64,000 bases of DNA from Chromera velia (lineage: Eukaryota > Sar > Chromeraceae): contig JAHBMJ010004897.1 in NCBI GenBank assembly GCA_018398765.1, positions 10,001 through 74,000 of the forward strand. Direction: 5' to 3'. The notes under the pieces are model-generated. The model was not told the origin of the DNA, ran no database searches, and saw only the letters and a list, made by a program, of their open reading frames with translations. The translations under genes and the position numbers were made by a program. Positions 48,248 to 58,580 of the stretch are shown here, piece after piece; the first letter of the stretch is position 1; each line of letters begins with the position of its first letter.

Positions 48248-51200
48248 TCACCATTTTGAACTTGAAGTAAGCACGTGTGTGTCTGCCGCACTCCGTGTCT
48301 CCTTCGTGTCCGCATCGGATTCTGGGTCCATCACCTCCCGGTCATCTTGCGGTGCTGCTGCCTGCTCTCCGACAAATCGAAGAAGGGAGAGGATGACCGT
48401 CTTCTCCTTCACTCCTGCCTGTTCGCCCTTTTTCTGCACCGCCTCCATTTCCTTGCGAATACTGTTGTCGTCTGGATCTGGGGGGGGGGGCGAGTCGTCT
48501 GCTTCCTTTTCCCGAGTTGGTGGAGATTCGGGGGCGGCTCTGGAGACAGCAGGGGGCCTGGACGGTCCTTGAAGTTCTTGCCAAGGGGGCCCGGTTTGGG
48601 TGAGGTCTTTCTGTGACCTTCCCTCTCTGTTGATGCTACTGTTGCTGCTGCTGGTGATCTGTGTGGGGAAAGGGAGGGACTGAAGGAGACCTGTGATGGT
48701 GGCAAGTCCGCTGCTCCACCAATTGGGAGCGGTTGAAGGAGCAGGCGGGGGGGGGACTTGGGGGCCGCTGTTGCTCTCTGTACTGCCCGTTGAGTTGCTA
48801 CTCTTCATGGACCTATCTTTGTTCACTGTGGTTTTGTTCGAGTCTTCTGGGGGGGCGGTCCTCCTTGGCGGCTGCATTCATGCAGGGATTGATCGGTGAA
48901 CGGGTTGGTGGGTGACTGCCTGACTGCCTGCCTTACTGAGTGAAGGTATGAATCAATCAACTCGTGCATTCAATCAGGCGCTCACTCACTCTTGAATGAA
49001 GGAGCGAGCAGGACATTATGTGGGACCTTAGGGGGAGAAAGCAAGGAGCCGTTTCATCAGCAAAGCCCAACAGGGCACGCAGGCAAACATACCACATACA
49101 CGCATACATGCATGCATACACTGGATGAAAAAAAGAGACGGCAAAGGGGGGGTAAGCAGCAAAGGGGGAGTAAAGTAGACATGAAAAAAGAGTGACAGGA
49201 AAGAAGACCGCGCGGGGGATGATTTCGATCGATCGACTGACGGTGGCAGGAGGACTCTGGGGCCCCCTGGGGAGACCTTGACCGGATTCCCCCCCGATTC
49301 TCCCCTCAGCAATTTCAATTTGAAGTTCCTCCGCTACTTCCATCTCCCTCTCTGTCAGTGCAGCCCGACGTTCTTCAATCTGCCCCCCTTCCTCCTCCCC
49401 TCCCCCCTTCCCCTCCTTCTCCTTTCCTTCAGAGGCCTCACTGAGGGCTTCCGACTCCCCGGACTCCCAGGAAGAAGAGGAAAGGGAAGGGACGCTCTCC
49501 TCTCTCTGCATCTGCCCCCCGTGCGAGGGGATCGAACAGTCATCGGCAACCCCCCCCTCCCCCTCCCCCCACTCACACTCACCGGCCTGACTGCTCTGCT
49601 CACCCACAGAACCCTCGTACTCCCCCAGGGCCTCCCCCCTCCCCCCGTGCGACCGAGTGCCGATCTCTGAAGACTCGACTGCGATGGAGTGGTTCGTTAC
49701 GTATACCACGTACTCGTACAAGTTCGCAGGAAACTCCGGAGGCAGGTCGGGGTTCGAGTTCAGTTGACTATTGGCGGCCCTGATAAGGTCGGGCGGGATG
49801 GAAAAGTCGAACCACAGGGTGATGAGAAGGTTGAGCTCGTTGACCACTCCTGAGTTGCGAAGCGGAAGTGCGGGTTGGACGGGGAAGATCTTGCTGTTGA
49901 AGAGAACATGATGGTGCCGTCGCTTCTGNTTGGGGGCCGCTGTTGCTCTCTGTACTGCCCGTTGAGTTGCTACTCTTCATGGACCTATCTTTGTTCACTG
50001 TGGTTTTGTTCGAGTCTTCTGGGGGGGCGGTCCTCCTTGGCGGCTGCATTCATGCAGGGATTGATCGGTGAACGGGTTGGTGGGTGACTGCCTGACTGCC
50101 TGCCTTACTGAGTGAAGGTATGAATCAATCAACTCGTGCATTCAATCAGGCGCTCACTCACTCTTGAATGAAGGAGCGAGCAGGACATTATGTGGGACCT
50201 TAGGGGGAGAAAGCAAGGAGCCGTTTCATCAGCAAAGCCCAACAGGGCACGCAGGCAAACATACCACATACACGCATACATGCATGCATACACTGGATGA
50301 AAAAAAGAGACGGCAAAGGGGGGGTAAGCAGCAAAGGGGGAGTAAAGTAGACATGAAAAAAGAGTGACAGGAAAGAAGACCGCGCGGGGGATGATTTCGA
50401 TCGATCGACTGACGGTGGCAGGAGGACTCTGGGGCCCCCTGGGGAGACCTTGACCGGATTCCCCCCCGATTCTCCCCTCAGCAATTTCAATTTGAAGTTC
50501 CTCCGCTACTTCCATCTCCCTCTCTGTCAGTGCAGCCCGACGTTCTTCAATCTGCCCCCCTTCCTCCTCCCCTCCCCCCTTCCCCTCCTTCTCCTTTCCT
50601 TCAGAGGCCTCACTGAGGGCTTCCGACTCCCCGGACTCCCAGGAAGAAGAGGAAAGGGAAGGGACGCTCTCCTCTCTCTGCATCTGCCCCCCGTGCGAGG
50701 GGATCGAACAGTCATCGGCAACCCCCCCCTCCCCCTCCCCCCACTCACACTCACCGGCCTGACTGCTCTGCTCACCCACAGAACCCTCGTACTCCCCCAG
50801 GGCCTCCCCCCTCCCCCCGTGCGACCGAGTGCCGATCTCTGAAGACTCGACTGCGATGGAGTGGTTCGTTACGTATACCACGTACTCGTACAAGTTCGCA
50901 GGAAACTCCGGAGGCAGGTCGGGGTTCGAGTTCAGTTGACTATTGGCGGCCCTGATAAGGTCGGGCGGGATGGAAAAGTCGAACCACAGGGTGATGAGAA
51001 GGTTGAGCTCGTTGACCACTCCTGAGTTGCGAAGCGGAAGTGCGGGTTGGACGGGGAAGATCTTGCTGTTGAAGAGAACATGATGGTGCCGTCGCTTCTG
51101 GTCATGCACGAACGGCCAGAAAGCGTTGGAAGGTTTTGGCCTTCTCTGTTCTGTCTCTTTCAGTCTGCCCGACTCACGGAGTGCCTGCAGCCAATCGCGC

Positions 51201-51809
51201 TGGACCTTCAACCAGGAGTTTCGGCAGAACTTCCGCACCGCCTCCTCCCCCACACGGGGAGCGGCCGGACTGTATGAGGACCATTCTCCCGTCGTACAGT
51301 TCGATCCCGATGTCCTGCAAAGATCCGAGGGGCCAATCAAGGAGCACGATCAATTCATGGTGCACTGCCGGGTTGCTCGGTTTCTGTGTCACGTGCACAA
51401 GTTTGTGGGCTGAAAAACATCCCACCCTCAGTCGACTGACGTATGACAAACAACGCCTTTCCTGGCGATTGATCAGGAAGCGGATCTCCTCGAAGGGGAA
51501 CTCGAAGAACTCCAAGGAATCCCAAGTGGCGTCCGACGGGCGTGGGAGGCCAAGGCGTTTTCTGCACCACTGGGAAAACCTCATATTGCTATTTCTGTGG
51601 AGGATCAGCCGCTTACTGTCAATCGTCAAAGTGTATGTGGTCGGAAAGTATTCATCGTGCGCATACGTGAGGCTACAGGAGACTTCATCGACACCAAAGC
51701 CTTCGGGAGTCTCTCTGGGAAGCGCATGACTGTCCGGAGTGATTATCGTGCTTGTCAAATGCCTGAACAACACGCGGTGCCGTCGCTCGTTCGAAAGGTG
51801 GGGCTCCAT
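48248..51809 (-). CDS. Unrecognised gene, 3 exons, split by an unmerged contig overlap
   Basis: Reading through a single copy of the duplicated stretch gives exons 51809-51282, 51184-50414 (copy of 50012-49242) and 48871-48248: 176 + 257 + 208 codons, 640 residues. The 97-nt first intron uses GTCCTC and CTGCAG; the second starts GTCAGT and ends ATGCAG. The N-terminal part has FRHLTSTIITPDSHALPRE, SLTYAHDEYFPTTYTLTIDS and DWPLGSLQDIGIELYDGRM. The middle has NAFWPFVHDQKRRHHHVLF and NELNLLITLWFDFSIPPDLI, then a long Glu/Gly/Ser-rich stretch. The last exon is Pro/Ser-rich and ends with a possible helix (KEKTVILSLLRFVGEQAAA). No domain is recognised. As assembled, the minus strand shows exon 2, then a truncated exon 3 (50043-49930), then the N, then a second truncated exon 2, so automatic gene models here will be wrong. 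Confidence 0.6.
48758..49928. repeat. Left copy of a 1171-bp duplicated segment (contig end)
   Basis: Identical, as far as I could compare, to 49930-51100 at an offset of 1172. It ends exactly at the single N at 49929. Confidence 0.92.
49930..51100. repeat. Right copy of the 1171-bp duplicated segment (contig start)
   Basis: Begins exactly after the single N at 49929 and repeats 48758-49928. Most simply explained by two overlapping contigs placed end to end without merging. Confidence 0.92.
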
Positions 51810-52574
51810 CTTCGTCAGTTCGAATTCTTCGCGAATGACAATTCAGACTTAAAAGTAGGGTGGTAGATTCGGTGAACTGGGTGGTATTGTACCCGCTTGT
51901 ATTAACAGTTTTTCTACGTCCAACACTGTCGGCAACACAAGGAAGTTTAGAGATATCTATGCCCAGAGGACTCGGCGTGCAGCGCTCAGTAACGGCCTCG
52001 GTTGCATCTTTTCGCGGCTGATGGAGTGACATTGGAGTCTATGAGGGACGAATCGTTGTAGTAGCTACATAATGGAACTCTTGAGGGTTAATTCGTGGAT
52101 GGATATACTATGATATACTGGAACTTTTTTGACCGAGGGTTCGTGGATGCATAGCACGGTATACTGGAACTCCTTTTCCACGCACTCGATCAGCACTGCA
52201 GTGAGGGGGGACTATGGGCGGACATATGGGCGGACTGTGAGGCGAGGCGGCGTGACAGGCAAATTAAGGCATGCCGGGGCCCTAGGGCAGCCGCCGCGGG
52301 GACCCTGGCAGGTGGGCCTCGCGGTATTATAGGGCGCTTGCAGAAATTGTGTTGCAGCACTGTTGCTTGCCAGGATGCATGCTGTGAATGAGCTGCAAAT
52401 TTTTAGCTTGCAATCCGACTGTCATCGCTGTTGTCCTCTCTATATAGCCCCATTCGTACATTGCGCCGACCTTCAATGACCTCCTGCTGCGCTTCACAGA
52501 GTGCAGGCACACAGTCTCCATTTTCTTCGACTTCACAAACCCGTTTTCTATATATATACTGAGAGTTGATTGTG
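51810..52574. other. Intergenic region with a short imperfect tandem repeat
   Basis: Two imperfect copies of a unit containing TTCGTGGATG and TATACTGGAACT at about 52090-52170. The region holds the 5' flanks of the minus gene at 51809 and the plus gene at 52575. No further gene seen. Confidence 0.4.
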
Positions 52575-54593
52575 ATGAGGGACTCAGTCCCCTTCGTCCT
52601 GCAAGTGTTGCGCCACCCGCTGGCAGGTCCCTTACTGTTGGACCTGCTCTGTTCGGAGGCGTCCGCAGTCGTGCTGTCCGTCTGCAAGGACTTCAAACAA
52701 AGGCTGCTCTCTTTGAGGCCGACATGTAGAAGAGTCACGAAAATCTCAGAGGAGATTCTGCATCCTCTAAATCTCCGTTTGGTCCTCTGGATTTTTGACT
52801 TACCTGAGGTACCCCAAACCGAAGCAGTGCTCCGTGCGAGTGCTGCCGTTGCCGGCGATCCGGAGGTCTTCAACAGCCTCGCAGCATCTGTGCCTGTGTG
52901 CACTGTGGATCCACTTAAGGAAGGGGGTCCGTGGAGTGAGCACGAGATTCGCTGCGTATCCAATTTGCTTGCCTTGTGCGACGGGGCTGTATCTGGAGGG
53001 AAGGCGGGAACGTTCCGATGGAGTATGGAGAGAATGCTGAGGGGCGAGAGGGCTTCTGCCGTTTGTGTGTCAGGGGGCATGCATATCTTTACTGGTTGGA
53101 CCGAGCAGGCGTTGAAAAAGGGGTTTTGGGAGGTCAGACGGGCGGTAATTGAAGTCATGAAGCAACACACAGGAGCCAGAGTGATTGCCTATGGAGCCCA
53201 GGTACCATCCGAGGCACTCACCTCGCTGTCTCGGTTTCCACGTGCCGAGCTAGAATCTGCGGGCCTCTCTGTGAACATGGGGGGCAATTTGGGGGTCTCT
53301 CAGATACAGGTGCAGGAGGGTCCTGTATTTCAGCTCTGGCTGAGTTGTCTGAAGGGGGATTTGGAGGGTGTGACAGAGTTTCTCTCGTCAAATGCACTTC
53401 CCTCCCTTCCAGAGGTGGAGGGAATACAACCGGGGATTGGGAATTTTTTTGAGGGGAAGGAAGGGCGGGATGTGGGGGAGTTGGGAGCGTCGTTGATGGA
53501 GGCTGCGGCTGCGGGGGGGCACATGGCAATTGTCAAGAGAGTGTTTGAGAAAGTCGAAAGATACTTCAAAGCTGAATCTGCCAATTTTGCCGCGATGGCA
53601 CAAGTCTTGAGAATGCGGTCATCCGCTGTGTTGAATGCCGTTGCTTTACAGGACGATCATCTTGATTTGTTCGAGTGGCTCTGTGATCACCCCTCTGAAT
53701 TGATTCGTTCCAATGCCCTTGCAAACCCACTCAAGCACAGCACGGATCGGGTTGGCTTATTGAAGCGTCTCGACTCCCGTGGTCTCTCGGAAAAAACGGG
53801 TCTGAATTGGGGAAGATCCTTAGAGAATGCCGCATTGGGTGACAGCATGAGGGCAGATGTGGGTTTTCTTGAATTCCTGGATTCGAGAAGAGCTTCTGAC
53901 CCTCAGCCGGTCTTCTGCTTTCCCAACATGTATCATATCGCCAGAAGCGCAAAGAACTGGGAAGGCCTCCGATTTCTCATGACCAGAGAGCCCCCATGTC
54001 CCTTCTACTCCAACGCTCCCTCCCATCAGCTCCCGGAAGAACTGCGGGACTTGGTCTTCGACCTGATCAAAACCGTGGGCGAGTGTCCCTGGGCTGAACT
54101 GCCCTCTGTCCCCGCAACCCTCGAGACACCCCTCCGTGAGCACATTAGCGGCACCCTGGCAGCAGCCTCGCTGGAAGCCGTATTGTTCCCAGACTCCCCT
54201 TTTGACAACGTGGAGGTCTCAGTTTTGCATCCTGCCTGCTGGCTGCCTCCGAAGCCTGGTCCTAATTTCAAGGTCTTCCAGTGGATTGTCGAGAGGGGGG
54301 GTGAGGAGGTGAGTGCCTCGATTGTGGAATCCTTCAAAAGGATCAGACAACAGCCGGGAGGACAGGAGGAGGGGGAGAGAGTAGTGGACATAATTCTGCA
54401 AGTGTTCTTGTTCAATACCCAGATGCGCCCGCCTTTCCCGTGGGTTCAACCGATGATCAACGCCTTGAGGCATCATGGGTTTGAAAGAGAGAAGCGAGAG
54501 AGAGAGTTCTACAGAGAGTCTGTACTGGATATGCGCTCGTGGTGCGAAGGGCACGGTATCGAGCTGGAGCATTACAATGAGCGCCTGAATTAG
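52575..54593 (+). CDS. Large intronless protein with ankyrin-like helical repeats
   Basis: 672 residues from ATG at 52575 (the frame is open a few codons further up but without an ATG). The first 60 residues have an F-box-like pattern (LLLDLLCSEASAVVLSVCKD), a weak match. From about residue 240 there are helix-turn-helix segments typical of divergent ankyrin repeats: FQLWLSCLKGDLEGVTEFLS, ASLMEAAAAGGHMAIVKRVF, VLNAVALQDDHLDLFEWLCD. Later parts repeat the pattern more loosely (FPNMYHIARSAKNWEGLRFL). Such proteins usually bind other proteins; no catalytic motif is visible. The single exon contrasts with multi-exon neighbours. No named family assigned. Confidence 0.7.
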   Translation: MRDSVPFVLQVLRHPLAGPLLLDLLCSEASAVVLSVCKDFKQRLLSLRPTCRRVTKISEEILHPLNLRLVLWIFDLPEVPQTEAVLRASAAVAGDPEVFNSLAASVPVCTVDPLKEGGPWSEHEIRCVSNLLALCDGAVSGGKAGTFRWSMERMLRGERASAVCVSGGMHIFTGWTEQALKKGFWEVRRAVIEVMKQHTGARVIAYGAQVPSEALTSLSRFPRAELESAGLSVNMGGNLGVSQIQVQEGPVFQLWLSCLKGDLEGVTEFLSSNALPSLPEVEGIQPGIGNFFEGKEGRDVGELGASLMEAAAAGGHMAIVKRVFEKVERYFKAESANFAAMAQVLRMRSSAVLNAVALQDDHLDLFEWLCDHPSELIRSNALANPLKHSTDRVGLLKRLDSRGLSEKTGLNWGRSLENAALGDSMRADVGFLEFLDSRRASDPQPVFCFPNMYHIARSAKNWEGLRFLMTREPPCPFYSNAPSHQLPEELRDLVFDLIKTVGECPWAELPSVPATLETPLREHISGTLAAASLEAVLFPDSPFDNVEVSVLHPACWLPPKPGPNFKVFQWIVERGGEEVSASIVESFKRIRQQPGGQEEGERVVDIILQVFLFNTQMRPPFPWVQPMINALRHHGFEREKREREFYRESVLDMRSWCEGHGIELEHYNERLN

Positions 54594-55487
54594 CGCCTGA
54601 AGCAAATCTCGATCTCAGGCTACAACACCAGCTGCCAGTGAGTCTAGCTCCATTCAGGTCCAAGTCTCACTGGCAACCGTTTAACACCAATTCATTGATA
54701 CTGATCCCCACCGATGCGCTGTGATAATGAATCTGTCAATGCTTCTCGTGATCAAATCGTGATCAAAGTTACCTTCAGAAGTAAAAATTGGCTAAGTTTG
54801 GCTTTGAATCTAACTCCTAGTCTGACTCAAAATTGCGTAACACATGCGGTGCAGCAGCTGGCGCTCCGTGCATCAGCATAACTTTAACCATAACCACCAA
54901 ATCAGTAAATTAGCGGCCTAGCGGCCGCCTAGTAACCATCTTACTTTCGTTACTCCTAATTGTACTGTCTAATTTGAATTGGTGGATTCTCATTGATATC
55001 TTCTAAGTGAATTAAAACAAATGTGGTTTCTAATTGGAAAATTAAATGTTTATATAAATTAAGCTATAATCATTTGTGTTCACCACTATCACTAATCACT
55101 AATCACTAAATCAGTGTTTTCACAGTTCAGACTTAAAATCTATAGCTTAAAATCTTTGAATTTTAGAATGTTTATGCACAAAAATACAGCTTTGTGCACT
55201 AAATTTTTGATATATAGAAAAACTTATTTCCAAATTGTTCCGAATTGAGAATTTGGGATTCCAAATTCCCAATCGGGCATTCCAATTCTCCCAATTACTC
55301 CCAAATGCGATCTAGAATGCGATAGGGGAGCACCCGCCTTCTCCCCATACTAGTCCTCGTACCAGTCCTCGTACCATCGATCCATCGAGTAAAAATTTCA
55401 CTTCACTGAATTCAATGAAACCAAAACAATTAATGATGCCAATCCCTTCGTCGGGCCTTCGATCCATCGAACGTCTCGATCCGTCAC
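54594..55487. other. AT-rich intergenic island
   Basis: No coding region supported. Contains short direct repeats (for example several CACTAATCAC units near 55085-55110) and small palindromes near 54630-54675. No transposon ends with target duplications were found. Confidence 0.4.
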
Positions 55488-57099
55488 TTAATTTGCCACA
55501 AACTCCGCGAGCTCTCTGTTGAACTTCTCTGGCTCGTCCAGCATCACCCAGTGGCTGCTCTTGTCGTAGACTGACACCTGCATGCGCGTGCGTCAATTGA
55601 GAAAGGGTGGGAAGGAGACAGCGGATGAACGGACTGACAGACGGACAGCCAGACAGATAGAGACTCTAGCTGATCAGACAGACGAAGACGGACTGAACAA
55701 AAGAGATGAACCGGCAGACAAGACAGAGAGATGCACAGACGTCAAAACAGATAAACCAGAAGAAAAACAAATTCACAGACAGACAGATAGAGCCAAAAAC
55801 AGAGGCCGATACATAGAAAGACAAAGAGATAGAGAGAACCCCCCAACGAACCAACCAACGAACGAACAGAGACCGATACGTAGAAAGACAAAGAGATAGA
55901 GAGAACCCCCCAACGAACCAACCAACGAACGAACAGAGGCCGATACGTAGAAACACAAAGAGATAGAGAGAGCCCCCCAACGAACCAACCAACGAACGAA
56001 CAGAGGCCAATACGTAGAAAGACAAAGAGATAGAGAGAGCCCCCTAAGGAACCAACCACCGAACGAACAGAGGCCGATACATAGAAAGACAAAGAGATAG
56101 AGAGAACCCTCCAACGACCCATGCAACTACCGAACGAACCTTACACTCCGGTCTCCCCTTCAAGTACTCCACCCACTTCCCGGAGTGGAACATCACTCCC
56201 TCCTTCAGCCCCTTGGTGCCATAAGAGAACCACGTGGGCTGCTTGGGGGTCAGCATCAGACCCTTCACCGCAGAGGCCCCGCCTGCATGCATGGGTTTAT
56301 TTTCATACAGAATAAATGAAATATATGCAGAATTCTGCACAAAATGAATGCAAGCATAAGACTCTTCACCACAGAAGCCCCGCCTGCAGAAGTCAGATGG
56401 CACCAGGGCGCGAATTCGTTCCATCGAGGACGTCGTGGGGATGTTCTCATTGGCATAGCGTTTCCTCAAGGACGCGGTATCCATTGCAGTACAGATACGA
56501 AAACGTACTGGCATTAATTTACTACCGTTATTCTTTGTTAGATCAATTCATCTGTTCAGAGCGTCTCATTGTGGACGTCGTGGGGCCTCTCTCATTGCCA
56601 CGCACGTGCGGAGAGATAGGGCTTTGTGCAATGAGAGGATAAGCACGTGAGAGGGAAGAGAAGTGGATGGATAGATAGACAGTCAAAGTTTTCCTGGATC
56701 ACATCATTCGATTCTTGTGTCCGGAATGTACACGCGACCGCAAAAGAAGACGAAGGGCAAAGCGAGAAGACTGCAGAGAGAGAATTTGCATGGCGCCGTT
56801 GCAAAAAGCCACTGAATCCAAGAATGCAAAGGAAGGAACTCGGCTTCAAACGAAAAAAAGAAAAAATCGAAAAAAAAGAAAGCATTCTCTTTCGTCTGTC
56901 TGAATGCGACCCAAGGAGCCAAGCAACGCAAGGACAGCAGAAAAGAGAGAGGAAATTCAAACTCAAAGACAAAACAAAAAGAAAGCGACCGACACAGAAG
57001 AAACGGAACGCATCACTAACCTCCAGGCACCTGCCTCCGCATCAGAATACGCCTGGTGATAAAGAAATACGGGTAGCATTGCAGTGGGCTGCACGCACG

Positions 57100-57171
<72 letters not shown>

Positions 57172-58539
57172 CAGAAACAGGAGGACGAAGGCAGAACAAA
57201 GAGCGCGCACCGTCAAGCAAGACAGACACAATCGCCAATGAATCCCATGATCCCAAACAAGACCTCCCTCCCTCCTCCTTCCACCCTGTGTCGCTAGCTG
57301 AATTCGTTTCTGTCCTTCCCCTCCGATGCTCTTCCGAATCTTCAACGAACGAACGAACACCCATGCTTGCAGGAACACAATTAAGGAAGCAAAATTCATG
57401 TATGCCCGAACAACCACCTCTCAGTCTCTTCTGTTCTAATGCTCTGCACAATCATGCTTAGCTCGATCCCACACACCTCTCTCTCTCACTCTACTACACA
57501 ACTCNCCCTCCCCAAAGCCTTGCCGACAGAAACAGACCTGAAAGGATTACTCGTGCCCCCCTCCCTGGCGCCAGATGAGTACCCCCCCTTCCCCATGTCC
57601 ACAAGATATCCAAACAGCAGGAAGTTCAGGGTCGTCAGTATCTTACCCAACAGGATTCCGATCACAGGAATCTGAACGAATCGACCGAGGGCCGACAGAG
57701 AGGCACACAGGCAGACAGAGAGGCAGAGCGAGGTGGAGAAAAACAAAATGCCACGACACACGCAGTGCAAAACACATCAAGCACCAGCAATGGTGCCGAA
57801 GCATTTGGCTGCAAATCGTCTGTCATACACCCAATATTTTCAAATGTCTCCTGAGCAGGCCTCAGAGAAGACCCCGACAACCACTCCAGCTCAATGCGTC
57901 ACGCTCTCATGATCCTGCAGGAGAGAGGCAGAGAAAGACCCTACTACGAGTACGCACATGTTTATGCAAATTCCAGCAGACACACGTCCGAAGCGCGCCT
58001 GTCCAACCTCGCCTTTGAAGACAGACAGACAGACACACAGACAGTAAGAGAAAAAAAAAAAGTCCAACCTGGCAGCAGAGCCACGCACAAGCGAACACCA
58101 GAGGGTACACAGCCAACAGAAGTCTTCCCTTCCACCCCCCCGGGACCTCATCAGGCTCCGCGCGTGCCGGGGCAACATCTGCCAGAGCCAGTTTGTCGAT
58201 CAGAGAGGAGTGACACCGTGCCACCAGACTCGAAAGAAGAGCACCCCAGTCATGGCCCACGAGAATCACTTTCTTTTTGCCCTGCATGCTCACACACATT
58301 GAGTCACTAATTCACACACACATGTATCGACCGTCGTACATACATGCACATTACGTGTCTGCGAGGTGCATCTGCACAAATGCAGAGAATTCTAAAAGCA
58401 ACGTCCTTTCAAGCCACATCGAAAGAGGCGGCCACAGAAAATGTGCATGTCTCCGAAGCACGCACGTATGCTCCCAACCCTGACAGGTGCTCTCTTTACG
58501 TTAACGCTGTGAACGTTTGTGCACGCACGCACTCGCGCG

Positions 58540-58580
<41 letters not shown>

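Noticed and set aside
51174-51340. Frameshift in the unrecognised gene, because two long frames overlap
   Set aside because: A 97-nt intron (51281-51185, ending CTGCAG) joins the two frames in phase 0, so no sequencing error is needed.
48248-51340. Tandem duplication of a gene
   Set aside because: The copies are identical and abut a single N exactly, which indicates an assembly overlap rather than biology.
55666-56126. Three overlapping minus-strand frames repeating a Leu/Val/Gly-rich motif
   Set aside because: The 67-bp minisatellite is not a multiple of three and has no stops, so every frame stays open. It is intronic.
55800-56139. Possible CRISPR-like array
   Set aside because: The whole unit is conserved without variable spacers and the context is a eukaryotic intron, so it is a minisatellite.
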